A DNA stretch of 64,000 bases from contig NZ_FNJH01000001.1 of the NCBI RefSeq assembly GCF_900103225.1, positions 680,980 to 744,979 of the forward strand. Direction: 5' to 3'. Of this stretch, positions 54,191 through 63,763 are shown in pieces; position 1 is the stretch's first letter; each line of letters starts with the position of its first letter. Below the pieces are notes generated by a model, which was not told where the DNA came from, made no database searches, and worked only from the letters and a program-made list of their open reading frames with translations. The position numbers and the translations under genes were made by a program. The stretch comes from Pseudomonas congelans (GTDB lineage: Bacteria > Pseudomonadota > Gammaproteobacteria > Pseudomonadales > Pseudomonadaceae).

Positions 54191-56212
54191 TATCATTTCC
54201 CGTACTTTCGAGGTCAGGTGATCGAACGCAAAGGGTTTGGTGATCAACTGCATCCCGGTGTCCAGAAAACCTCCGCGCACCGCTGCATGTTCTGCATACC
54301 CGGTGATGAACAGTACCTTGAGTTCCGGTCGCAGCTGCCTGGCAATTTCCGCCAGTTGCCTGCCGTTCATGCCTGGCAGCCCGACATCGCTTATCAACAG
54401 ATCGATACGCTGCCCTGATTCCAGTATCGGCACCGCATCCAACGCTTCTCCGGCCTCTATGAAGGTGTAGCCCAGCTCACCGAGCACCTCACTGACCAGC
54501 GCCCGTACGGCAGGATCATCTTCGACGATCAACACGGTCTCGCCATTCTCGGCATAAATCGCATTGCTCTGGAAACTCTGCTCGGTCTCATCCGCAAGCC
54601 CCTTAAAGCGCGGCAAAAACAGCTGTACGGTGGTGCCGACGCCGACCTCGCTCTTGATCATGACGTGGCCATGCGATTGCTTGCTGAAGCCGTAGATCAT
54701 CGAGAGACCGAGGCCGGTGCCCTGGCCGATGGGTTTGGTGGTGAAGAACGGATCGAACGCTCGACTGATCACGGTTTCAGGCATGCCGCAGCCGTTGTCG
54801 CTGACACTCAGTACGACATAGTCGCCTGGCAGGAGGTTCTCGTAGGCGTTGGTGAAGGATCTGTCCAGTTGCTGATTGGAGGTCTCGACCACCAGCGTAC
54901 CGCCATCAGGCATGGCATCGCGGGCGTTGAGTACCAGGTTGAGCAGAGCGCTCTCCAGCTGATTGGGATCGGCTTCTGCGGTCCACAGATCGTGTGCCAG
55001 ACGCAATTGCAGGTGAATGCTTTCGTTGACACTGCGTTGCAGCAGTTCGTCCATCGCATTGACCAGATGATTCATTTCGACTGGTTTGGAGTCCAGCGAC
55101 TGACGCCTCGAGAATGCCAGCAGGCGATGGGTCAGAGCGGCTGCGCGGTTTGCCGACGTCACCCCCAGATCGATCAGGCCGTTCAGGTCCTCGATGCGAC
55201 CACGCGCCAGACGGCGTCTTATCAACTCCAGGCTGCCGATGATCCCGGTCAGCATGTTGTTGAAGTCATGGGCGATCCCGCCAGTCAATTGGCCGACCGC
55301 TTCCATTTTCTGCGACTGACGGAGAATCTCTTCTTTGTGACGCAGCTGCGAGGTTCGCTCTTCAACCTGTTGTTCGAGCGTTTCGTTGAGGCGGCGCAAT
55401 TGCGACTCGGCCTGTTTGCGCTCGGTGATGTCGGAAGTCACGCCGGCCAGTGAGCCGACCAGGCCGTTCTTGCTGAGAGTGGCGCGGGCGCGTACATCCA
55501 CCCAGTTCAATGAGCCGTCCGGCCAGACGTTACGGTATTCGATGATCAAATCGACACCGGTGTCCAGACTGCGCTGCAACGCCGATTGCATTCTGGGCTG
55601 GTCTTCGAAATACACGGCGGCGAGCCAGTCGTCGTAATCGAAAGTGTTCTGCTCGTCGCGACCATAGTGACTTTTGGTGATGTCCGAACAGGTCAGTTTC
55701 AGGTATTCCGCGTCCAGCACCCATGAGCCCAGCCTGCCGGCCTTCAAGGCATTCTGCAGGCGGCCTTCACTTTCGTGCAGGTCCTCCATGCGCGCCCTGG
55801 CTTCGTACTGACGTCTTCGACCGCGCACCGCCGTCATTACCAGACTGACCAGGGTCGCGGGATGGAAAGGGCGTTCGAGGAAGGTCACGTTGCCCAGCAG
55901 ATTGCCCATGCGCGCGGACGGATTGTGATCCGGTCCGCCGTGATGGGTCAGCAAGACGATGGGCAGGTCCGACCAGGCTGGCTGGCGGCTGAGGAGTTCC
56001 AGTAGCGGGGTCATGTCTGCATTACGCAGTGCCTCGTCGGCGATTATCGCCAGGCCGGCACCTGCGCTCAGCTCTCCGACCAGCTCGGGCACGTCACGGG
56101 CCACCGTTGCCGGGTAGCCCGCTTCATCGAGAATACGCGTGGCGATCTGGCTGTCCCGCCCGCGTGGGGCGAGAATGATCGCGCGCTCTGACAACAGACC
56201 TGGAATACTCAC
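54182..56212 (-). CDS. PAS hybrid histidine kinase with pseudo-receiver and C-terminal receiver
   Basis: This is a 676-residue soluble hybrid kinase. The N-terminal part (about 8-128) has a receiver fold without the acidic pair and with arginine in place of the conserved lysine (FLERPF), so it looks non-phosphorylatable. A PAS domain follows (about 155-265), then a coiled linker, the kinase core with H315 in HDFNNM, the ATPase domain and a C-terminal receiver with D609. The start is GTG at 56212 and overlaps the KaiC-like gene stop by four bases, so the two are made together. Confidence 0.93.
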   Translation of the reverse strand: MSIPGLLSERAIILAPRGRDSQIATRILDEAGYPATVARDVPELVGELSAGAGLAIIADEALRNADMTPLLELLSRQPAWSDLPIVLLTHHGGPDHNPSARMGNLLGNVTFLERPFHPATLVSLVMTAVRGRRRQYEARARMEDLHESEGRLQNALKAGRLGSWVLDAEYLKLTCSDITKSHYGRDEQNTFDYDDWLAAVYFEDQPRMQSALQRSLDTGVDLIIEYRNVWPDGSLNWVDVRARATLSKNGLVGSLAGVTSDITERKQAESQLRRLNETLEQQVEERTSQLRHKEEILRQSQKMEAVGQLTGGIAHDFNNMLTGIIGSLELIRRRLARGRIEDLNGLIDLGVTSANRAAALTHRLLAFSRRQSLDSKPVEMNHLVNAMDELLQRSVNESIHLQLRLAHDLWTAEADPNQLESALLNLVLNARDAMPDGGTLVVETSNQQLDRSFTNAYENLLPGDYVVLSVSDNGCGMPETVISRAFDPFFTTKPIGQGTGLGLSMIYGFSKQSHGHVMIKSEVGVGTTVQLFLPRFKGLADETEQSFQSNAIYAENGETVLIVEDDPAVRALVSEVLGELGYTFIEAGEALDAVPILESGQRIDLLISDVGLPGMNGRQLAEIARQLRPELKVLFITGYAEHAAVRGGFLDTGMQLITKPFAFDHLTSKVREMIEA

Positions 56213-57693
56213 AGGTCGTCATCCTCCAGCAGCGGTGTCTTGTCGCCCATGTACGACGGCACACCGCGCAGTACGCCCTGGAATGCCGCCAGCGGTTCGC
56301 CGATTCTCAAACCGCTGGAGCTTATGCGGTACTCACGGATAGTGGACTCGTGAGTGCCGGTACGTTTCTTGATGATCGATATCGCACGGCGTACCTGACC
56401 CAGCGCTTCGAAATAGCGCAACAGAATCACGCTGTCGGCCAGGTAGGTAATGTCCACCGGCGAGCGCATGTCACCCACCAGCCCGTGCTGCGCAACGGTC
56501 ATGAAGGTCGAGGCGCCCTGGCGGTTGAGGTAGAGCAGCAGCTCGTGCATGTGCAGAACCAGCGCGCTTTCTTCCGGCATTGCAGCCTGGTAGCCGTTGA
56601 TACTGTCGATGACGACGGTCTTTATCTGCTTCTTATCGACTGCGCGCCGTACCCGGTGTGCGAATTCGCCTGGGGACAGCTCTGCCGCGTCGATCTGTTC
56701 GACCACCAGATTGCCGGTTTCCTGCAGCGCACGCAGGTCGATCCCCAGTTTGAGCATGCGCTCGAACAGCAGGCCCATTTCCTCATCGAATATGAACAGG
56801 CCCACACGCTCGCCGCGCGCGACCGCCTGCGCTGCGAACACCAGCGAGATGAGCGATTTCCCGGTCCCGGCCGGGCCGAGAATCAGAGTGCTGGAGCCGC
56901 CTTCGATGCCGCCGCCCAGCAGATCGTCCAGTTCTTTAATGCCGCTGCTCAATTGAGTGCGCGCGTAGTTGGAACGATGCTCGGCAGCCACCAGACGCGG
57001 AAATACTTGGATGCCGTCCTGGGCAATGTTGAAGTCATGAAAACCACCACGGTATTTCTGGCCACGGTACTTGACGATTTTCAGGCGTCTGCGCTCGGCA
57101 CCGTAAGTAGGTGTCAGTGACTCCAGACGAATCACGCCGTGGGCAACGCTGTGCACGGTCTTGTCCAGTGCCTCGGTGGTCAGGTCATCGAGCAGCAGGA
57201 CCGTTGCGTTGTAGCGAGTGAAATAATGCTTGATGGCCAGAATCTGGCGCCTGTAGCGCAACGAGCTCTGCGCCAGAAGACGGATTTCCGAGAGGCTGTC
57301 GATCACCACAAGGGTGGGTTTGACGCGCTCGACCACCTCGAATATCTGCCGGGTTGCCTCACCCAGCTCCAGGTCCGAGGAGTAGAGCAGGCTCTGGTGG
57401 TGATCGGCGTCGAGCAGGCTTTCAGGCGGCGTCAGTTCGAAGATATTGATATGTTCGTCGAGCTCCCAACCGTGCGAGGCTGCACCCGAGCGAAGCTCGC
57501 TTTCAGTCTCGGACAAGGTGATGTACAGGGATATTTCGCCCGCTGCCGCTCCGGCCTGCAGGAATTGCAGGGCCACAGTTGTCTTGCCGGTTCCGGGTTC
57601 CCCCTCGAGAAGAAACACATGACTGCGTGAAAGACCCCCTGCAAGGATGTCATCCAGGCCTTCAATGCCGGTTGCCGCTTTTGACGTATTCAA
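56209..57693 (-). CDS. KaiC-like RecA-superfamily ATPase, two domains
   Basis: This 494-residue protein has the full double-ATPase plan of cyanobacterial KaiC. Walker A motifs are GEPGTGKT at 31-38 and GPAGTGKS at 273-280. Walker B aspartates are near 132 and 363. The catalytic acidic pairs are S61-E62 in the first domain (one Glu lost) and D303-E304 in the second. The start is TTG at 57693 with GAGGG about 6 bp upstream; the longer frame is not conserved. By my alignment the KaiC phosphosites correspond to T416 and Y417. No KaiA or KaiB is encoded nearby. It is coupled to the hybrid kinase that follows. Confidence 0.92.
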   Translation of the reverse strand: MNTSKAATGIEGLDDILAGGLSRSHVFLLEGEPGTGKTTVALQFLQAGAAAGEISLYITLSETESELRSGAASHGWELDEHINIFELTPPESLLDADHHQSLLYSSDLELGEATRQIFEVVERVKPTLVVIDSLSEIRLLAQSSLRYRRQILAIKHYFTRYNATVLLLDDLTTEALDKTVHSVAHGVIRLESLTPTYGAERRRLKIVKYRGQKYRGGFHDFNIAQDGIQVFPRLVAAEHRSNYARTQLSSGIKELDDLLGGGIEGGSSTLILGPAGTGKSLISLVFAAQAVARGERVGLFIFDEEMGLLFERMLKLGIDLRALQETGNLVVEQIDAAELSPGEFAHRVRRAVDKKQIKTVVIDSINGYQAAMPEESALVLHMHELLLYLNRQGASTFMTVAQHGLVGDMRSPVDITYLADSVILLRYFEALGQVRRAISIIKKRTGTHESTIREYRISSSGLRIGEPLAAFQGVLRGVPSYMGDKTPLLEDDDL

Positions 57694-57913
57694 GTATCGC
57701 CCTCTGATAACCGTACAGGTTTTGTCATTACTTATTACTGGACCTTCAGGTAATGCGACCGTTCCCCCTATTTGAGGGGGGCAGAGATATCCAATATAGC
57801 CGGGCGGGTGGTTTGCGGGTCCGGCAAATGTCACTTCAGTCCGGTTACGATGTATCTGTTGCTGTTGTTATAGTCCTGCGCCTGAACACCCCAACCTGTC
57901 TGAGGATCACGCC

Positions 57914-58726
57914 GTGACTGATTATCAAAGTTTCCGGGTCGAGCTGGCCGACAACATTGCTCACGTACAAATCAACCGGCCCGAGAAACTGAACGCAATG
58001 AACGAGTCGTTCTGGACGGAGATAATCGGCATTTTTGACTGGATAGAGCGTAATGACGAGATACGCGTCGTGGTGCTCAGCGGGGCGGGCAAACACTTTT
58101 CGTCAGGCATCGATCTGGCATTGCTGGCCTCGGTCGCCAGTCAGATGAGCAAGGATGCAGGGCGTAATGCCCGTCTGTTGCGGCGCAAGATCCGCGACAT
58201 GCAGGCCTCGTTCACTGCCGTGGACAATTGCCGCAAACCGGTTCTTGCCGCGATTCAGGGCTACTGTCTGGGCGGCGCCATCGACCTGATTTCCGCGTGT
58301 GACATGCGTTATGCAGCGGCCGACGCGCAGTTCGCCATTCGCGAGATCGACATGGGCATGGCGGCTGATGTCGGCACATTGCAACGCCTGCCCAGGATCA
58401 TCGGTGACGGTGTGCTGCGCGAACTGGCCTACACCGGGCGTACCGTCGGTGCGGAAGAGGCGCAACGGATCGGGCTGGTCAATCGCACCTTCGATGACGC
58501 GGAAGGTCTGTTGCAGGGTGTCCTGGCGGTGGCTCGGGAAATAGCAGGCAAGTCGCCCATTGCCATTGAAGGCACCAAGCAAATGATCAGCTACATGCGT
58601 GATCACAGAGTGGAAGACGGTCTCGAACACGTTGCCATCTGGAACGCAGCCATGCTGCAATCACCTGACCTGAAGCTGGCGATGGCTGCGCAGATGAGCA
58701 AGCAGAAGCCGGTTTTCGATAATTGA
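57914..58726 (+). CDS. Enoyl-CoA isomerase, delta3,5-delta2,4-dienoyl type
   Basis: This is a 270-residue crotonase-fold enzyme. The acidic residues D124 (AIDLISACD), E144 (REIDMG) and D152 (AADVGTLQRLP) have the same spacing (20 and 8) as the catalytic set of the dienoyl-CoA isomerase ECH1, which shifts double bonds in unsaturated fatty acid breakdown. The start is GTG at 57914 with TGAGGA upstream. It is read divergently from the KaiC-like gene and 38 bp before nudC. A fatty-acid role fits the genes around 62-64 kb. Confidence 0.9.
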   Translation: MTDYQSFRVELADNIAHVQINRPEKLNAMNESFWTEIIGIFDWIERNDEIRVVVLSGAGKHFSSGIDLALLASVASQMSKDAGRNARLLRRKIRDMQASFTAVDNCRKPVLAAIQGYCLGGAIDLISACDMRYAAADAQFAIREIDMGMAADVGTLQRLPRIIGDGVLRELAYTGRTVGAEEAQRIGLVNRTFDDAEGLLQGVLAVAREIAGKSPIAIEGTKQMISYMRDHRVEDGLEHVAIWNAAMLQSPDLKLAMAAQMSKQKPVFDN

Positions 58727-58764
58727 TAAATGACAAGGCTCGAGTTTGAGCGAAGGAGTTTCCC

Positions 58765-59601
58765 ATGTCGCGCCCGGAGCGTTGGACAACTGCAGTTCTG
58801 GATGTCGAGGCCCCTGGCGGTTTGGCTGTGGTCCAGTGTGATCAGGGTTTTCTGCTGGATGCCAACGGGGTGATGTTTCCCAGAGGCTGGTTGGCCGGGC
58901 TGGACTTGCCGGTGCAGAGCGAGCACGGCATCGGCCATTTTGACGGGGAGCCGGTCTACCTGCTGGTGCTTGAGCGCTCGGTTGCCGTCGAGGGCTGCGC
59001 CTGGCAAGGCCTGCGTCAGTTCATGCTGGAAGGCGATTTTGCTGTTTTTCAGATGCTCGGCTACGCCGCACAAGTCAGCACATGGGCCAGGGAGCATCGT
59101 TTCTGCGGCGCCTGTGGTCGTCCGACGGTGCAGATTCGCGGCGAGCGGGCGATGTTCTGCGAGCACGACAACCTGCGGCTTTACCCGCGCATTTCGCCAA
59201 GCATGATCGTGCTGGTTACCCGGGGTGATGAAATCCTGCTGGCCCGTTCACCGCGTTTTGTCACCGGTATGTACAGCGCACTGGCCGGGTTCGTAGAGCC
59301 GGGTGAGTCTGCCGAAGACTGTGTACATCGCGAGGTGATGGAGGAAGTGCAGGTACGCATCAAGAACCTGAAGTACCGGGGCAGCCAGTGCTGGCCGTTC
59401 CCGCACTCGATGATGCTCGGGTTTCATGCCGAATATGAAAGCGGCGAAATCGTGCCCCAGGCAGAAGAAATCGAAGACGCACGCTGGTTTCATGTCGATG
59501 ACCTGCCGCCGTTACCGGCCAATCGGTCGATTGCCCGTTACCTTATCGAGGCGTATCTGGCCGAGCGCTCAGGCGCCCCCGAACCAGTGCTGCCAGGCTA
59601 G
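58765..59601 (+). CDS. nudC: NADH pyrophosphatase NudC-like, with altered motifs
   Basis: This is a 278-residue NudC-type enzyme that cleaves NADH or removes NAD caps from RNA. The zinc ribbon keeps C114, C117 and C132, but the fourth ligand is N136. The NUDIX box is G175, E181, R189, E190 and the E193-E194 pair, with Q196 in place of glycine. The NAD signature SQPWPFPxS is present as SQCWPFPHS at 207-215. GAAGGAG precedes the ATG. Its last 33 bp overlap the convergent TSUP gene. Confidence 0.9.
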   Translation: MSRPERWTTAVLDVEAPGGLAVVQCDQGFLLDANGVMFPRGWLAGLDLPVQSEHGIGHFDGEPVYLLVLERSVAVEGCAWQGLRQFMLEGDFAVFQMLGYAAQVSTWAREHRFCGACGRPTVQIRGERAMFCEHDNLRLYPRISPSMIVLVTRGDEILLARSPRFVTGMYSALAGFVEPGESAEDCVHREVMEEVQVRIKNLKYRGSQCWPFPHSMMLGFHAEYESGEIVPQAEEIEDARWFHVDDLPPLPANRSIARYLIEAYLAERSGAPEPVLPG

Positions 59602-60348
59602 GCGCACGGTCAGGCCCAGAACCACAGTGATGAACACCGGGCGGATGAATTTGGCACCGCCCTTGATCGCGGTGCCCGCACCGAAGTAGGCACCGAGCAT
59701 CACCGCAAGGCCCATGCTCAGGCCGATGATGTAGTCCACCTGGCCGGAAAAGATGAATACCGACAATGCCACGGCATTACTGACGAAGTTCATGCTGCGT
59801 GCCACGCCGCTGGCCTTGACCAGGTCCACCGGGTAGAGCAGCAGGGTGCTGACTGTCCAGAAAGCACCGGTACCCGGTCCGGCAACACCGTCGTAGAAAC
59901 CCAGGCCCAGTCCTTGCGGCAACTGCCATTTCCTTTTGATCGGTGCGTTGCTGTCCAGCGGCGCCTTGGGCGTGCCGCCAAATAACAAGTACAGCCCGCA
60001 GCCGAACACGATCACCGGCAACATCTGGTTCAGCCATTCGGCTGGCAGGTAATGGGCGATCACCGCGCCAAGCGCAGCACCGACTGCAGTGCCGGCCACT
60101 GCATGCAGCCATTGGCGCGGATCAAACAGCTTGCGACGGTAGAACGTGAAGCTGGCAGTCGCTGAACCAAAGGTCGAACTGAGCTTGTTGGTGCCCAGCA
60201 CCAGGTGCGGCGGCAGGCCGGCGGTCATCAGCGCAGGGGTGGTGAGCAGTCCGCCGCCACCGGCGATGGCGTCTATGAATCCCGCTATGAAAGCAACCAC
60301 GGCAAGAATGGCGAGGGTGGTCAGGTCAACGCTGAGTTCAAAGGGCAT
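59569..60348 (-). CDS. TSUP/TauE-SafE family membrane permease
   Basis: This is a 259-residue membrane protein with about eight spans. The repeated family motifs [19 protein letters not shown] near 23-41 and [18 protein letters not shown] near the middle mark the TSUP family, which exports or imports organosulfonates or sulfite. It converges on nudC, overlapping it by 33 bp. No sulfur genes are adjacent. Confidence 0.92.
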   Translation of the reverse strand: MPFELSVDLTTLAILAVVAFIAGFIDAIAGGGGLLTTPALMTAGLPPHLVLGTNKLSSTFGSATASFTFYRRKLFDPRQWLHAVAGTAVGAALGAVIAHYLPAEWLNQMLPVIVFGCGLYLLFGGTPKAPLDSNAPIKRKWQLPQGLGLGFYDGVAGPGTGAFWTVSTLLLYPVDLVKASGVARSMNFVSNAVALSVFIFSGQVDYIIGLSMGLAVMLGAYFGAGTAIKGGAKFIRPVFITVVLGLTVRLAWQHWFGGA

Positions 60349-60439
60349 GGGGCAGAGGGCTTATGGCGAGGACGGCAGGGGGGCAGAATGGCTGCCCGAA
60401 CGTGGCGCATTCTACCCCTTGTGCAACGCTTGCAGGAAG

Positions 60440-61588
60440 TCAGATGTCGGTGAGCGCGACCCAGCGCTGTTCGGCTGCAGCCACACGTATCGCTGTTGCC
60501 AGGCGCTCGATCTGCCACGCTTCTTCGAAGTCCGGGCCACGGCTGCGCTGACCGCATACGGCCTGGATGAGCGCCTGTACTTCGAGCGCCTTGAGCTCGT
60601 TGTAGCCCAGTTGGTGGCCGGGAGCCGGGCAGAATGCGGCGTAACCCGGTTGTGCAGGGCCGGCCAGCAGACGTTGAAAACCGTCGCGTCCCGCCGCGCC
60701 TGTACGGTACAGGCGCAGTTCGTTGAGCCGCTCCTGATCGAACGAAAGCGTGCCCTTGGTGCCGCTGATCTCGAAACTCAGGTGGTTTTTGTAGCCGTGT
60801 TTGAGCCAGCTGCTGCTGAAGGTTCCGCGTGCTCCGTTGGCAAAGCGCAGTAGCGCGTGGGTCTGGTCGTCCACTGCAATGGCGCGCATCTGGTCGCTGC
60901 CGATGCTCGCCGGGCGTTCACGGTGTACGGTGCTGGCGTCGGCGCAGACTGCTTCGATGTCGCCCAGCAAATGACGAGCCATTGCCAGCAAATGGCTGCC
61001 CAGGTCGGCCAGCGCACCGCCCGCATGCGCTGCTTCACAACGCCACGACCAGGGTGACGCCGGATCGCCCATGAAATCCTCGCTGAACTCGCCCTGAAAG
61101 CTGACGATCTCGCCCAGTTCGCCGGCTTCGAGCATTTCCCTGGCGAGCCCGATCATTGGGTTGTGCTGGTAGTTGTAGCCGACCTGGGTGACTACACCCG
61201 CAGCCTTGGCACTGCGGCGCATCTCATCGGCCTGGGTGAGGTTCACGGCCAGCGGTTTTTCGCAATATACCGCCTTGCCTGCGGCGATAGCGGCCATTGC
61301 CATCGGGAAGTGCAGATGATTAGGGGTGGTAATTGCCACGATCTGTACGTGCGGATCATCGATCAACTGCTGCCAGTCAGCGTGGCTGCGGTCGAACCCC
61401 CAGGCACTTGCGCACTGCTCGGCGCGAGCACTGTCGGCATCCGCCAGCGCGCTGAGCCGTATGCGCGCAGGCAGGTCGAGCGCAGCGTTGGCATTGCCGA
61501 ACGCTAGCGCATGAGCGCGGCCCATGAAGCCTGTGCCGATCAGTCCGATACCCAGTTGCGCAGGCGATGTGGAAAGGGATTCCCGCAT
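60440..61588 (-). CDS. Gfo/Idh/MocA-family oxidoreductase
   Basis: This is a 382-residue NAD(P)-dependent oxidoreductase acting on a sugar or inositol-type substrate. The cofactor motif LIGTGFMGRAHA is at about 16-27 and the catalytic EKPLAVNL is near 95-102. ATG at 61588 has GGAG 5 bp upstream. It stands alone, without an adjacent transporter or regulator, so the substrate is not known. Confidence 0.92.
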   Translation of the reverse strand: MRESLSTSPAQLGIGLIGTGFMGRAHALAFGNANAALDLPARIRLSALADADSARAEQCASAWGFDRSHADWQQLIDDPHVQIVAITTPNHLHFPMAMAAIAAGKAVYCEKPLAVNLTQADEMRRSAKAAGVVTQVGYNYQHNPMIGLAREMLEAGELGEIVSFQGEFSEDFMGDPASPWSWRCEAAHAGGALADLGSHLLAMARHLLGDIEAVCADASTVHRERPASIGSDQMRAIAVDDQTHALLRFANGARGTFSSSWLKHGYKNHLSFEISGTKGTLSFDQERLNELRLYRTGAAGRDGFQRLLAGPAQPGYAAFCPAPGHQLGYNELKALEVQALIQAVCGQRSRGPDFEEAWQIERLATAIRVAAAEQRWVALTDI

Positions 61589-61687
61589 GACATTCTCCAG
61601 AAAGGATTGTTGTTATGCGGAAAATATATTCCATATATTCTAACCATGGAAAATTAATTCACTTTCTTTGTGCCAGTCAGGCGGTTC

Positions 61688-62455
61688 TCAGGATAGAAAG
61701 CCTCCATCGACGTTCAACGCCACGCCGGTGGTATAGCTGGAGGCCTCGCTTGCTAGGTAAAGCACTGCTCCGGCCATCTCGCTGGGGGCGGCAACGCGTT
61801 TCAGCGGGATCTGCGACAGCGCCATGTTGAGGATCGCGTCGTTCTTGACCAGTGCCGATGCGAATTTGGTATCTGTCAGGCCGGGAAGCAGGGCGTTGCA
61901 ACGGATGCCGAATTCAGCGCACTCCTTGGCAAACACCTTGGTCATGTTGACCACGGCTGCCTTGGTCATCGAATAGACACCTTGATAGGCGCCCGGCGAT
62001 ACCGCGTTGATGGACGCCACGTTGATGATGCTGCCGCCGCCGTTTTCGCGCATCAGCTTGCCCGCTTCCACGGACATGAAAAAGTAGCCGCGAATGTTGA
62101 CGTCGACCGTCTTCTGGAATGCTCCTGGATCGGTGTCCAGCACATTGCAGAACTGCGGGTTGGTGGCGGCGTTATTGACCAGAACGTCCAGACGCCCGAA
62201 CTGCTGACGGATCTGCGCGAATGCATGGGTTATCTGTTCCAGCTCACCAATGTGGCAGGCAATGGCTGTTGCCTTGCCACCCTCGCTGACGATGGCGTCC
62301 GCCACTGCCTGGCAACCCTCGATCCGGCGGCTCGAGGCGATAACTTGCGCGCCTTGCTGGGCAAGCAGCCTGGCGATGGCTTCACCGATTCCTCGGCTGG
62401 CGCCTGAAACGAAGGCAACCTTGCCATCAAGGTCGAAAAGCTGGGTTCTGGACAT
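61688..62455 (-). CDS. Short-chain dehydrogenase (FabG-like)
   Basis: This is a 255-residue SDR with the cofactor motif SGASRGIG at 16-23 and the catalytic YSMTK pair in the middle. It follows the phosphotransferase-like gene by 27 bp in the same operon; such genes lie together with acyl-CoA dehydrogenases in many fatty acid and isoprenoid breakdown clusters. ATG at 62455 has AAGGA upstream. Confidence 0.93.
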   Translation of the reverse strand: MSRTQLFDLDGKVAFVSGASRGIGEAIARLLAQQGAQVIASSRRIEGCQAVADAIVSEGGKATAIACHIGELEQITHAFAQIRQQFGRLDVLVNNAATNPQFCNVLDTDPGAFQKTVDVNIRGYFFMSVEAGKLMRENGGGSIINVASINAVSPGAYQGVYSMTKAAVVNMTKVFAKECAEFGIRCNALLPGLTDTKFASALVKNDAILNMALSQIPLKRVAAPSEMAGAVLYLASEASSYTTGVALNVDGGFLS

Positions 62456-62482
62456 GTCATTTCCTTGTCTTGGCGCTGGCTG

Positions 62483-63550
62483 TCAGAGGCTGGATTTTTC
62501 GATCACACTCAGGCTCATCTGCTCCAGCAGCCTGTTCATGTGAATGAATTGGGCAAAGCGTTTGTCCTGGGTCTGGCCATGAAAAAAGCGGTAGTAGATC
62601 TGTTGCACGATACCGGCCAGACGGAACAGGCCATAGGTGTAATAGAAATCGAAATTGTCTATGCGCACGCCGGCGCGCTCGGCGTAATAGTCGACAAATG
62701 CCTGGCGGGTCAGCATCCCCGGAGCATTGCTCGGCTGGCGACGCATCAATTGAACAGGGGCCGGGTCGTCAGCCTGTATCCAGTAGGCGAGGGTGTTGCC
62801 CAGGTCCATGAGGGGGTCGCCCAGCGTGGTCAGCTCCCAGTCCAGCACGCCGATGATGTGCATCGGGTTGGCGGGGTCGAGGATCACATTGTCGAAACGG
62901 TAGTCGTTGTGCACGATGCTCGAGGTGGGTGAGTCGGCAGGCATTTTGGCTACCAGCCACTGCCGGACCTGCTCCCAGGCCGGAGCGTCCGGGGTCATTG
63001 CCTTCTCGTAGCGCTCGCACCAGCCGGAAATCTGCCGCTGTACATAGCCCTGCGGCTTGCCGAGGTCACCCAGGCCACAGGCCTGGTAATCGACGCGATG
63101 CAGGTCCACCAGTTTGTCGATGAAGTTTTTGCACAGCTGTTCGGTCTGTCGTGCATCCAGCGCCAGTTCCGGCGGCAGGTCAGAGCGCAGGATGATCCCC
63201 TTGACGCGCTGCATCACGTAGAACTCCGAGCCGATCAGCGACTCGTCCGTGCAGTGCATATACGCCTCGGGACAGTAGGGAAAGGCTTCCTTGAGCTGAT
63301 TGAGAATGCGGTACTCGCGACCCATGTCATGCGCCGAACGCGCCTTGTGTCCGAAGGGTGGACGACGCAGCACCAGTTCCCGCTCAGGGTACTGAAGCAG
63401 GTAGGTCAGGTTCGATGCGCCGCCCGGAAACTGACTGATCGTCGGCATGCCGTGAAGATCCGGCATGTGCGCCTTCAGGTACGCGTCGATCAGGGAGGCG
63501 TCCAGTTCTTCGCCTGTGCGAATCTCGGTGGACTGGTCAGTCAGTGCCAT
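62483..63550 (-). CDS. Aminoglycoside-phosphotransferase-like protein (APH/ACAD10-type)
   Basis: This is a 355-residue protein with the APH kinase fold. The Brenner-type HNDYRFDNVILD segment and the IGVLDWELTTLGDPLMDLG metal motif are intact. It matches the group fused to acyl-CoA dehydrogenases in ACAD10/11, which phosphorylate hydroxy-acyl-CoA, rather than an antibiotic resistance enzyme. It precedes the SDR in the same operon. ATG at 63550. Confidence 0.92.
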   Translation of the reverse strand: MALTDQSTEIRTGEELDASLIDAYLKAHMPDLHGMPTISQFPGGASNLTYLLQYPERELVLRRPPFGHKARSAHDMGREYRILNQLKEAFPYCPEAYMHCTDESLIGSEFYVMQRVKGIILRSDLPPELALDARQTEQLCKNFIDKLVDLHRVDYQACGLGDLGKPQGYVQRQISGWCERYEKAMTPDAPAWEQVRQWLVAKMPADSPTSSIVHNDYRFDNVILDPANPMHIIGVLDWELTTLGDPLMDLGNTLAYWIQADDPAPVQLMRRQPSNAPGMLTRQAFVDYYAERAGVRIDNFDFYYTYGLFRLAGIVQQIYYRFFHGQTQDKRFAQFIHMNRLLEQMSLSVIEKSSL

Positions 63551-63705
63551 ACGTATCCCTTGTGTTTATTATGGTCAGCGCAAACTATTGACTAATCTAA
63601 TGATCGTCCGTTTCACGATCAAGCGCATGAGCGCTTTATAGGCTAGCGTGTTGCCGAGCAATCAGTGGCTCTGATTGCTGTTTTATAGAAAGATGCACGC
63701 ACAAA

Positions 63706-63734
63706 AAAACCGAAGCCGCCAGGGCTTCGGTTTT
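63706..63734 (-). terminator. Terminator of the SCP2 gene
   Basis: AAAACCGAAGCC pairs with GGCTTCGGTTTT around a 5-base loop. On the minus strand it runs into seven or more T residues, 30 bp after the SCP2 stop. Confidence 0.85.
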
Positions 63735-63763
63735 CAGGTAGTACGGCCTGCAGCGCGGCAGGT

